Assembly: GCF_015223055.1 (NCBI RefSeq)
Contig: NZ_JADFBX010000011.1
Span: forward strand, 100,146 to 164,145
DNA: 64,000 bases
Direction: 5' to 3'
DNA from: Pedobacter sp. MC2016-24
Lineage (GTDB): Bacteria > Bacteroidota > Bacteroidia > Sphingobacteriales > Sphingobacteriaceae
Part shown: in pieces, positions 8,026-15,911 of the stretch
Layout: each line of letters starts with the position of its first letter
Numbering within the stretch: position 1 is the first letter of the stretch
The notes under the pieces: model-generated
The model's input: the letters and a program-made list of their open reading frames with translations, nothing else
The model's database searches: none
What the model was told of the DNA's origin: nothing
Program-made: the position numbers and the translations under genes

Positions 8026-9354
8026 CTATTTTTTTAGAGGTTCGGCAGAAGAGTCATAAAGCTTACCTACCATGGTGATCTGGCGGTACAACAACAAACT
8101 CACAATAATCGAAAGTGAAATGTATACGGCAGTAAAGAGGTAGAAGGAATAGGCAATCCCCGGCATTGGTGTTACGGCTTCTGCCGTACGCATCACACCT
8201 CGGATAATCCATGGCTGCCGGCCAACTTCTGTCACCGTCCAGCCCGCCTCAAGTGCAATGAACCCCATTGGTGTAGCCACAATAAATAACTTCAGCAACC
8301 ATTTGCTTTTTAGCCATTGTTTTTTCTTCCAGAGGGCGATGAAATAAAGCAAGGCGAGCAATACCATAGCCATGCCAAGTCCCACCATAATCTGGAAAGC
8401 ATAATGGGTGACTGCGACTGGTGGTTGATCTTGTTTGGGTACCTGATCCAGACCTTTCACTTCTCCATTGAAATCACCTGTAGCCATAAAACTAAGTAGT
8501 CCGGGTATTTTTATGGCATAATTGACAGTTTGATTTGCCGTGTCAGGGATCCCGCCAATAATGAGCGGTGCAAAACGTTCGGTATGAAAATGAGCCTCCA
8601 TCGCGGCTAGTTTTTCCGGCTGCCTTTTGGCTACATCTTTTGCAGAAATGTCACCACTTAAAGGCTGCAGACAGGCTGCTACCGTACCAAATATCGCGGC
8701 GATCTTAAATGCTTTGCTGTGAAAAGCTATATTGCTGCCCCGATAAATCATGAGTGCATGAACACCGGCTACGGCAAAACCTGTAGACACAAATGCGGCC
8801 ACACACATGTGTAACGACTGGGAAAACCAGGCTTCATTAAACATGGCTTTAATGGGGTCTATATTTAAATATTGTCCATTGACATAATCAAAACCTGCCG
8901 GACTGTTCATCCAGGCGTTTGCGGCGACAACCAGAATGCCGGAAAGCAGGCCACTAATCCCCACCACCACACCAGTCGCCCAGTGAAACCAGGGATGAAT
9001 TCTGTTCCAGCCATACAAATAAAAGCCTAAGGCTATGGCTTCAATGAAAAACGCAGTCCCTTCCAAGGAAAAGGGCATCCCGAAAATCGGTCCCGCATGT
9101 TCCATAAATTTGGGCCAGAGGAGCCCGAGTTCAAAAGAAAGTACGGTACCCGAGACTGCCCCGGTTGCAAAAAAAATGGCAACACCCTTGCTCCAGGCTT
9201 TGGTTACGTCACGGTATACTACATTTTTTGTTCTGAGCCAGAAAAAATGGGCTACAGTCATAAAAAATGGCATCACCATTCCGATACAGGCAAATACAAT
9301 GTGAAAGCCTAAAGAAAAGGCCATTTGAAGGCGGGCAGCTAAAAAATCGTCCAT
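8026..9354 (-). CDS. cydA: cytochrome bd ubiquinol oxidase subunit I
   Basis: Subunit I, which carries haems b558, b595 and d and oxidises quinol. At 442 residues it is clearly shorter than the E. coli protein of about 520, which fits the short Q-loop type. Visible signatures: LGFHIVFACIGMVMPF near residue 18 with the conserved N-terminal His, the Q-loop start VAKRQPEKLAAMEAHFHTE, and GWTVTEVGRQPWIIRGVMRT near 375-390. First gene of the cydAB operon, with a good promoter at 9397-9428. Confidence 0.96.
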   Translation of the reverse strand: MDDFLAARLQMAFSLGFHIVFACIGMVMPFFMTVAHFFWLRTKNVVYRDVTKAWSKGVAIFFATGAVSGTVLSFELGLLWPKFMEHAGPIFGMPFSLEGTAFFIEAIALGFYLYGWNRIHPWFHWATGVVVGISGLLSGILVVAANAWMNSPAGFDYVNGQYLNIDPIKAMFNEAWFSQSLHMCVAAFVSTGFAVAGVHALMIYRGSNIAFHSKAFKIAAIFGTVAACLQPLSGDISAKDVAKRQPEKLAAMEAHFHTERFAPLIIGGIPDTANQTVNYAIKIPGLLSFMATGDFNGEVKGLDQVPKQDQPPVAVTHYAFQIMVGLGMAMVLLALLYFIALWKKKQWLKSKWLLKLFIVATPMGFIALEAGWTVTEVGRQPWIIRGVMRTAEAVTPMPGIAYSFYLFTAVYISLSIIVSLLLYRQITMVGKLYDSSAEPLKK

Positions 9355-9683
9355 AATCTATTTTAATAAACGTTGCGAGCTAAAGAAGTACTGCTGCAAA
9401 AGTACGCGTAAATTCAGTTCAGCTTCAATCTTTTAGTGATTATTATCGGGATAAATTACCCATTTCAGTTAAACAGAAAGATTCTGAATATCCTTTTTAT
9501 TTGGAATCGTCAACCGGATTATTTTCATCCGGACAAATCAAGTAAGGTCAAAATGCTGGCAAACACTACAAGAATAATTATTAATTATAAAAATATTAAA
9601 TTTAATTAAAAAGCACAAAAAGTGTTTTAATAAAATAGTTTAAATTATATTTACAATAACAGACCTTAAATAAATCAAAAGAC
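9355..9683. other. divergent intergenic region cydA / lipoprotein (329 bases)
   Basis: The only gene-free stretch over 300 bases. The left part holds the cydAB promoter. The segment of about 9570-9660 is very A+T rich with several runs of A and T. A weak TATATTTAC lies upstream of the 9684 lipoprotein gene. I saw no open frame, tRNA or strong hairpin. Confidence 0.6.
9397..9428 (-). promoter_or_regulatory. cydAB promoter
   Basis: Minus-strand -7 box TACTTTTG (9404 to 9397) and -33 TTG (9428 to 9426) with a 21-base spacer, a full match to the Bacteroidota housekeeping promoter. It predicts a leader of about 35 nt before cydA. I found no Fnr-type palindrome in the region. Confidence 0.65.
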
Positions 9684-10487
9684 ATGAAGAAAACACTTAC
9701 TGCGCTCGTATTTATAATGTTATTGTTGCCGCTAATCTCTTGTAAAAAGAACAAGCGTCCGAAATCAAAAGACGATATCGAAACGCCCGACGAAAGTCCG
9801 GGTAAAAAGAACTACCTCCCTGTGAAGTTTGAAAGCAGCTCATTGCATATTTATCTAAAATATAAAGAAGGGACAAAATTACTGACAGAGATCAACGGGT
9901 CAGATGGAGAGCGCATTTTGATTACCTATACGTCTGCACAAATACCGTTAAAACTTGAAAAATACAAGCAGACTACATTGGTTAAGCTGATCGATTATCA
10001 TAAGGATGGACAACAACAGATTACGCAATGTACTTCATTTGACTACGATGCAATCAACCGGACCTACATTCCCCTGGGCGACATCAATATCGGTTACGAT
10101 GTCAAAGCGCAGATCAACAATTTAAAATTCTTTGACGACTTAAATAAATTCACTAAAGCGCTTACCCTACTTTACAACAGTACAGGAAACCTAAGCGTTG
10201 TTGAGGTGACGGCTCAAACAGGTAACAATACACTAAACTATACCTATGATCAGCAGACCGGTATTTATAAGCACGTACCCTACGCAGCGCTTTTCTCCAT
10301 AGCACTTGAGCACTATTTTTTCAGTTCCAGCAACAACAATTTACTGAATTTTTCAAATCAGAAAAACAGCGTTGAAGACACCACGTACACGTATGAGTAC
10401 AACCAGGAGGGCTATCCCATCCAGATGATTGTAAGCCAGAATAAAACGACCCAACGCTTCAAGATCAGCTATATTGAAGCGGGTTAA
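9684..10487 (+). CDS. lipoprotein of unknown function
   Basis: 267-residue predicted lipoprotein: basic N-terminus, hydrophobic segment and lipobox LISC with the cysteine at about residue 21, then a charged linker (KKNKRPKSKDD). The rest is beta-rich with alternating hydrophobic residues and patterns such as SFDYDAINRTYIPLGDINIGYD and YEYNQEGYPIQM. These recall the YD-like or DUF-type lipoproteins common in Bacteroidota, but I do not recognise a named family. It converges on the aminopeptidase gene with only one base between the stop codons. Confidence 0.75.
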   Translation: MKKTLTALVFIMLLLPLISCKKNKRPKSKDDIETPDESPGKKNYLPVKFESSSLHIYLKYKEGTKLLTEINGSDGERILITYTSAQIPLKLEKYKQTTLVKLIDYHKDGQQQITQCTSFDYDAINRTYIPLGDINIGYDVKAQINNLKFFDDLNKFTKALTLLYNSTGNLSVVEVTAQTGNNTLNYTYDQQTGIYKHVPYAALFSIALEHYFFSSSNNNLLNFSNQKNSVEDTTYTYEYNQEGYPIQMIVSQNKTTQRFKISYIEAG

Positions 10488-10488
10488 A

Positions 10489-13056
10489 TCAATTATCCAA
10501 CAGCTTGCGCGCCCTGAAAAGAGGATCTGCAGCTTGTAAGATCTTCGCTTTTAGTTTTGGATTATAAGCGGGGTTTGCTTTTAAAAATGTTTGAACGATT
10601 CCCGCAGCCTCCTGACTTTGATACAAACTGAGTATAGATTGAAGCCAGTTTTGCGGGAAAAATATGTCGCCAGTGGTCTGGATTTCTTCCAGCATTTCCA
10701 GGCTGCTGCCGAGATATTTCACAGATCCAGATTGCCTGAGGGGATGATGAAGGTAATATAGCGCGGTGCCTACATTCGCTTCTTTTTCACGGTTGGCGCG
10801 CAACGATAAACGCTGAAAGAAGGCATCTCTATCCTTTAGATCTGCCGATACCGCAGGCATAATGAATTCAAACCGCTTCTTTCGATCTGCATTCGTAATC
10901 CGGTTCAATTGAGCTTTTAGAATTCCGGAATCCTGATCGTCCCTGAGTGCAAGTGCAAAAGCCAAAGCGGTATAATCATCTTCAAAAAGCTTCAGTCCTG
11001 GCAGTGCTTTCTGGCTTTTCCAGATGTCATTTAGTTTGGCATAAGCATCTTTACTCAAAAACACATCCTGATAGGCTTTGAATAACATTTTTTTAGGGTT
11101 GGGCAGATCCTGAAGCTGGATTGCCTTCCATAAATTATCTTCCAAAACAGGATTAATGGCCAGGCGTTCATCTTTTGATATGAACGCCCAATAAATTGAG
11201 CCGATATAATTGGTGATTAATTTCAGGTTCAACTCGTCTTTTTCCTGCGCTGTGCCCTCCATAAAAAGCTTAAGTAAGTCCAGAGGTTTAATTGAGCGCC
11301 CGTTGAGCATGTTTTCATACAGGGATATGTATGCAGAAGCTCGGTTCAAAGGTTTGGTTATGCTGTAAATCTTATCAAACATTGCCGAATCTACCGGCCA
11401 TAAACCATAGCCTTGTCCTGTTGAATTGAACAGGATATAAAGCGGAACTTCCTGGTCAAGCAACTCCTTAACCTCTACTTTGGCTGCATTTAAATTAACG
11501 GTCAATTCTTTTACATGATCCGGATAATACAAGGCCAGTTCGACATACTGGGGCCATACCCGTTCTTTTCCATACTCCGCTTGCTGGGTTATGCTAAAGT
11601 TTTTGATCTTTCCATCTTTTTTCCCTAAGGTATAGTCGATCACCGGTCGTCCGTTTTCGTTTACCCAAACCTTATTCCACTGCTGCAAATCTGCATCAGC
11701 ATATTTATCCAGCACAGCAATTAAATCTGGCCAGGAGGCATTGCTATTGGCAAACTTTTTTAAATATTCCCTTACCCCTTGCTGAAACTTTTCCTTTCCC
11801 ATCAGGCGCTCCAGTTGCCGCATCATAATGGGTGCTTTATGATAAATGATATTGCCATACATGGTTCCGGCATCTTTCAGGTTAGCCAAATCCTGGCGGA
11901 TGGGATTTGCGCCGGTACTGCGATCAACCGCATAAGCCGCAGGAAAATGGTCAATCAAAAATTTCTGATCAAAGTCGGCCGGGTTCCCTCCACGCTCTGT
12001 ACTTTTATCTGCCATGAAATTGGCGAAAACTTCTTTCATCCATACATCAGTAAACCATGACATTGTTACCAGGTCGCCAAACCACATATGTGCAGTTTCA
12101 TGTGCGATTAAATTCGTTCTGGAATTCAATTGATCTTTTGTTGCACCTCCATCCAGAAACAACGAAGAGGCTTTATATTGAATGGCTCCTACATGTTCCA
12201 TTCCTCCAAATTGGAAATCAGGAATTGCAGCAAAGCCAAACTTTTGAAATGGATAGGGAATTGAGGTCCAATCTTCAAAGTATTTCAGGGAATTGCTGTG
12301 AATTTTAAAAACTTCAGCCACACTTTGCCTGATTTTCGCGGTATCCGTTTCCCGGTAAAGAAAATCGGCATTCCATTTCCCTACTTTTGCATTAACGCGG
12401 TCAAATCTTCCGGCAACAAAAGAAAACAAATAGGTACTCAGGGTATCAGAGGTTTTAAAACGATAGGTTTTGCGATCTGAGACCATTGAAGAATCTACTA
12501 AAGCTGCATTGGCCATAGCAGCCCAGTTGGCAGGAACTTTTAAAGTAAGCGTATATACGGCTTTTAAATCGGGCTGATCAAAGCATGGAAAAACTGTTCT
12601 GGCACGATCGGGTACAAATAGTGTATATAAATAATCTGCATTTCGGTTTAAGGCACCTTCGCCGGCTAAGAACTCAATTTCTATCTCATTGGTTCCCTTT
12701 TTAAGGTTTTCAGCTGCAATCAGGATGTGTTCTTTATCGTATTTAAGCGCACATACAACACCATTTACGCTGAGCTTTTTTAATTTATCCGACTGATCTC
12801 TAAAATCGAGTTGTAATCCATATTTATTTTCCCGCAATTTAAAATGGATACTTTCTTTCGTCGGTATAGGCTGTGCCCGTTCTTTAGGGATATCAAAATC
12901 TAAATGATAATGGATATCACTGAGTACATTTTTGCGGTATAACGCGAGTTCCCTGGAAACGCCATCTTCCAGACCAGGATCACTTTGCTGTTTTAAAGTA
13001 GAACATGACATCAAAACGCCAAGAAAGAGCAGCGATAGTATACGATAATTTACCAT
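10489..13056 (-). CDS. M1-family zinc aminopeptidase, lipoprotein
   Basis: Zinc metallopeptidase removing N-terminal residues from peptides; probably anchored outside the cytoplasm, since the protein starts with a lipobox (GVLMSC, Cys18). The zinc site is HETAH at residues 319-323 with the third ligand in WMKEVFANF (Glu342). The substrate-binding exopeptidase motif, normally GAMEN or GGMEN, reads GGMEH (284-288), with the family context FGGMEHVGAIQY. A likely catalytic Tyr is in GTMYGNIIYHKAP. The C-terminal 300 residues are helical repeats as in other M1 enzymes. 855 residues is the usual size. Single gene, no operon partner. Confidence 0.93.
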   Translation of the reverse strand: MVNYRILSLLFLGVLMSCSTLKQQSDPGLEDGVSRELALYRKNVLSDIHYHLDFDIPKERAQPIPTKESIHFKLRENKYGLQLDFRDQSDKLKKLSVNGVVCALKYDKEHILIAAENLKKGTNEIEIEFLAGEGALNRNADYLYTLFVPDRARTVFPCFDQPDLKAVYTLTLKVPANWAAMANAALVDSSMVSDRKTYRFKTSDTLSTYLFSFVAGRFDRVNAKVGKWNADFLYRETDTAKIRQSVAEVFKIHSNSLKYFEDWTSIPYPFQKFGFAAIPDFQFGGMEHVGAIQYKASSLFLDGGATKDQLNSRTNLIAHETAHMWFGDLVTMSWFTDVWMKEVFANFMADKSTERGGNPADFDQKFLIDHFPAAYAVDRSTGANPIRQDLANLKDAGTMYGNIIYHKAPIMMRQLERLMGKEKFQQGVREYLKKFANSNASWPDLIAVLDKYADADLQQWNKVWVNENGRPVIDYTLGKKDGKIKNFSITQQAEYGKERVWPQYVELALYYPDHVKELTVNLNAAKVEVKELLDQEVPLYILFNSTGQGYGLWPVDSAMFDKIYSITKPLNRASAYISLYENMLNGRSIKPLDLLKLFMEGTAQEKDELNLKLITNYIGSIYWAFISKDERLAINPVLEDNLWKAIQLQDLPNPKKMLFKAYQDVFLSKDAYAKLNDIWKSQKALPGLKLFEDDYTALAFALALRDDQDSGILKAQLNRITNADRKKRFEFIMPAVSADLKDRDAFFQRLSLRANREKEANVGTALYYLHHPLRQSGSVKYLGSSLEMLEEIQTTGDIFFPQNWLQSILSLYQSQEAAGIVQTFLKANPAYNPKLKAKILQAADPLFRARKLLDN

Positions 13057-13171
13057 AGGGACTAATTTATACCTATTTTTCTAATTTCCGAGTCAAGATT
13101 ACAGGAAAGGTATTTTTTAATATATAATACAACCGGAGAAGTGTATTTTAGCCTAACAAAACTTATTTGAA

Positions 13172-14020
13172 ATGAGATCAACATTAAAAACAGTATTGCT
13201 GCTTGCGTTAACGGTGGCTTTAAGTACAGAAATTCAGGCACAAGGTCTGAAAATGCCACAGGCAAGTACTGCACAAACCATTACTCAGAACTTTGGCCTG
13301 GGTAAAATCACCCTGAGTTACGCTCGTCCAAACGTAAAAGGCCGTAAAATTTTCGGAGCTATGGAACCATATGGCACGGTATGGCGTACAGGAGCCAATT
13401 CTGCAACAATCATCAGCTTCACTGAACCTATTAAAATTGATGGCAAAGAAATTCCGGCAGGAGACTATGGTTTGTTTACCATTCCAGGTAAAGATGAGTG
13501 GACAGTGATCTTTAACAAAGGTGCCAAACAATGGGGTGCTTATGAGTACAAAGAAGCTGAAGATGTATTGAGAATCAAAGTAAAAGCGGATAAGTTGAAA
13601 GATAAAGTAGAAACTTTTACCATACAGTTTACCGATGTTTATCCAACTACTGCTAAATTACAGTTGATGTGGGAAAATACGGCATTAAGTGTACCATTGG
13701 GTACAGAGGTTGACACTAAAGTAATGGCTGGCATTGACGAAGCGATGAAAGGTGCTAAAAAACCTTATTTCCAGGCTGCTCAATATTATTTTGAAAATGG
13801 CAAAGATTTAAATAAAGCTTTAGAATGGGCAAATGCTGCTGAAGCTGAAAACCCGAAAGCACCATACATCAGGTTATGGAAAGGGCGTATTCAATTGAAA
13901 ATGGGCGACAAAGCTGGCGCTGCTCAAACAGCTGCTGCAGGCTTGCAACTGGCTACAGAAACTAAAAACCAGGAATATGTACGCTTATGTACCGCTTTAT
14001 TGAACGAGGCTAAAAAATAA
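13172..14020 (+). CDS. DUF2911-domain periplasmic protein with TPR-like tail
   Basis: 282 residues with a signal peptide (cleavage after EIQAQ, about residue 24). Residues about 30-180 match the DUF2911 pattern of Bacteroidota (SYARPNVKGRKIFG, YGTVWRTGANSATII, IPAGDYGLFTIPG). The last 90 residues are helical with spacing typical of TPR units (AAQYYFENGKDLNKALEWANAAEAENP). Function is not established for the family. Divergent from the aminopeptidase gene, with 115 bases between; a near-match TATTTTAG lies about 25 bases before the ATG. Followed by a strong terminator. Confidence 0.85.
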   Translation: MRSTLKTVLLLALTVALSTEIQAQGLKMPQASTAQTITQNFGLGKITLSYARPNVKGRKIFGAMEPYGTVWRTGANSATIISFTEPIKIDGKEIPAGDYGLFTIPGKDEWTVIFNKGAKQWGAYEYKEAEDVLRIKVKADKLKDKVETFTIQFTDVYPTTAKLQLMWENTALSVPLGTEVDTKVMAGIDEAMKGAKKPYFQAAQYYFENGKDLNKALEWANAAEAENPKAPYIRLWKGRIQLKMGDKAGAAQTAAAGLQLATETKNQEYVRLCTALLNEAKK

Positions 14021-14043
14021 TTACGGATTTCAATCCGCATAGT

Positions 14044-14076
14044 AAACCGGGTGTCTGATTGGACACCCGGTTTTTT
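14044..14076. terminator. bidirectional intrinsic terminator
   Basis: Twelve-pair hairpin AAACCGGGTGTC / GACACCCGGTTT with a six-base loop and a T run on the right arm. It sits between the convergent DUF2911 and symporter genes and touches the symporter stop codon. Confidence 0.85.
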
Positions 14077-15775
14077 ATTTGGCCTTAACGGGAGCTAAAT
14101 CCAGGATCTTCTGAATCCCGATAGCCAAAAGGACCACCAGGACACAACCAATTACGTTGAGCCATAAGTAAGCGACAAACTCCAACTTCCCCATAATGAC
14201 GATGACAATCTCCGCAGCAATGGCTGCAAAAAAAACAGCCCGACCGTTCACATGTCTGACATAAAACGCGACCAGGAAAACCCCCAGGATTGTACCATAA
14301 ATATAAGACCCCAGAATATTTACAGCTTCCAATAGATTGCCAATTTTGCTGGCATACAAAGCCATTGCAATGCATACAATACCCCAGAATACTGTAGCCA
14401 GTCTGGAAGCCTGCAGGTATTGCTGATCTGAGCCATCCTTCTTGATCAGACGCTTATATATATCGATCACTGTAGTTGAAGCCAGGGAGTTGAGTGCGCT
14501 TGCCGTTGATCCCATGGAAGCCAGGAAAATGATCGCGATCAGTAATCCGACCAGTCCTTTCGGGAGGTATTGTGTGACAAAACTCAGAAATACATAATTG
14601 TTATCGTCCGTATTCGCGTCTTTATCATTTTTGACCATCAGATCTGTCACCTGTTTCCGGATGGCTTTTTCTTTTTGATCGGCAGCTTGCAAGACTAACC
14701 TTTGCTGATCCACCGGTGCCTGGTCTTTCTGATCAAGAAGCGCATTCATCCGTTGTACTTCCACCTGCTTTTCTTCAAAAGCCTGATTATAGTTTTTCTT
14801 GATCTCATTAAATGCTGTTGAATAACTGCTTTTTTCCAGTTTATTCAATTCAACACTATTGAAAAAAATGGGCGGCTTATTGTATTGATAAAAGGTAAAT
14901 ACCAGCACACCGATCAATAGAATTAAAAATTGCATGGGTATTTTAACCAGGCCATTCATCAATAAGCCTAAGCGCGATTGACTAACTGAGGCGCCTGACA
15001 AATATCGGCCAACCTGACTCTGATCAGTACCGAAATAAGACAACTGGAGGAAAAATCCGCCAATCAAGCCTGTCCAAAGGGTATATTTGTTGTTTAAATC
15101 TAGTTTCAGATCAATCGCATCGGTCCTGCCCATTTTACCAGCAATACTGATGGCTTTGGTAAAACCAATATCGGAAGGCAGTAAATGGACGACCATAATT
15201 CCGGCAAGGAATAATCCACAGAAAATGATACTCATTTGCAGCATTTGCGTGTAGGACACCGCCTTTGTCCCTCCATATACCGTATAAAATATCACCAGGC
15301 TACCGATAAACAAGGTGGTGTATGTCGTGTTGATATCCAATATGGTTGATAAAATAATGGAAGGGGCGTAAATGGTAATGCCAGTTGACAATCCGCGCTG
15401 AATCAGAAACAGAAAAGCTGTTAAAGCACGGGTTTTCAAATCAAAACGTTGTTCCAGATATTCATAAGCAGTATAAACCTTTAACCTATGGTAAATGGGC
15501 ACAAAGGTGATACACAACACAATCATGGCCAAAGGTAAACCCAGATAAAACTGTACAAAGCCCATTCCTGAAGAATAAGCCAGGCCTGGCGCAGACAGAA
15601 AGGTAATTGCACTGGCCTGGGTGGCCATCACAGACAGGCAGACATGATACCAGGGCAAGGATTGATTGCCCAGCAAATAGGTCTGTATGTTATGCGCCCC
15701 GCGACTTTTGTATACACCGTATACCACAATGACAACAAGTGTCAGTATTAAAACAGTCCAATCGATAACACTCAT
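14075..15775 (-). CDS. sodium:solute symporter (SSS family)
   Basis: Inner-membrane Na+-coupled transporter of the SSS/SLC5 family. I prefer ATG 15775 over an upstream TTG at 15829: it begins MSVIDWTVLIL, the usual start of this family, and it overlaps the stop of the small gene upstream in an ATGA. The 566 residues contain about 13 membrane segments with conserved LSVMATQASAITFLSAPG, YTAYEYLEQRFD and YGGTKAVSYTQ. Unusual is a long charged insert of about 80 residues between segments (EEKQVEVQRMNALLDQ to DKDANTDDNN), probably coiled-coil. Substrate unknown; the deacetylase two genes upstream suggests a sugar or amino sugar derivative. Confidence 0.92.
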   Translation of the reverse strand: MSVIDWTVLILTLVVIVVYGVYKSRGAHNIQTYLLGNQSLPWYHVCLSVMATQASAITFLSAPGLAYSSGMGFVQFYLGLPLAMIVLCITFVPIYHRLKVYTAYEYLEQRFDLKTRALTAFLFLIQRGLSTGITIYAPSIILSTILDINTTYTTLFIGSLVIFYTVYGGTKAVSYTQMLQMSIIFCGLFLAGIMVVHLLPSDIGFTKAISIAGKMGRTDAIDLKLDLNNKYTLWTGLIGGFFLQLSYFGTDQSQVGRYLSGASVSQSRLGLLMNGLVKIPMQFLILLIGVLVFTFYQYNKPPIFFNSVELNKLEKSSYSTAFNEIKKNYNQAFEEKQVEVQRMNALLDQKDQAPVDQQRLVLQAADQKEKAIRKQVTDLMVKNDKDANTDDNNYVFLSFVTQYLPKGLVGLLIAIIFLASMGSTASALNSLASTTVIDIYKRLIKKDGSDQQYLQASRLATVFWGIVCIAMALYASKIGNLLEAVNILGSYIYGTILGVFLVAFYVRHVNGRAVFFAAIAAEIVIVIMGKLEFVAYLWLNVIGCVLVVLLAIGIQKILDLAPVKAK

Positions 15776-15894
15776 CCGAAATATCTGGTAAATAGGTAAA
15801 ACGCCAGGATTAAAAACACCAGCCAGCAAATCAATAAAATATAAAACTGTTTCCAGGTTTTAACAAACGGCGGCAAATCTTGCTGGTCTTTCAT
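15772..15894 (-). CDS. 40-residue membrane protein coupled to the symporter
   Basis: Small ORF read by hand: MKDQQDLPPFVKTWKQFY followed by a hydrophobic segment (about residues 18-36, ILLICWLVFLILAFYLF) and TRYFG. One membrane helix with a charged cytoplasmic-looking N-terminus. Its stop TGA overlaps the symporter start ATG (ATGA at 15775-15772), which usually means translational coupling. It begins 17 bases after the deacetylase stop. Small one- or two-helix proteins next to SSS symporters are known (YhdT/DUF997 beside PanF-type carriers), so I infer an accessory subunit. Not recognised by sequence. Confidence 0.75.
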   Translation of the reverse strand: MKDQQDLPPFVKTWKQFYILLICWLVFLILAFYLFTRYFG

Positions 15895-15911
15895 TTCTTA
15901 TTTTTTATACC

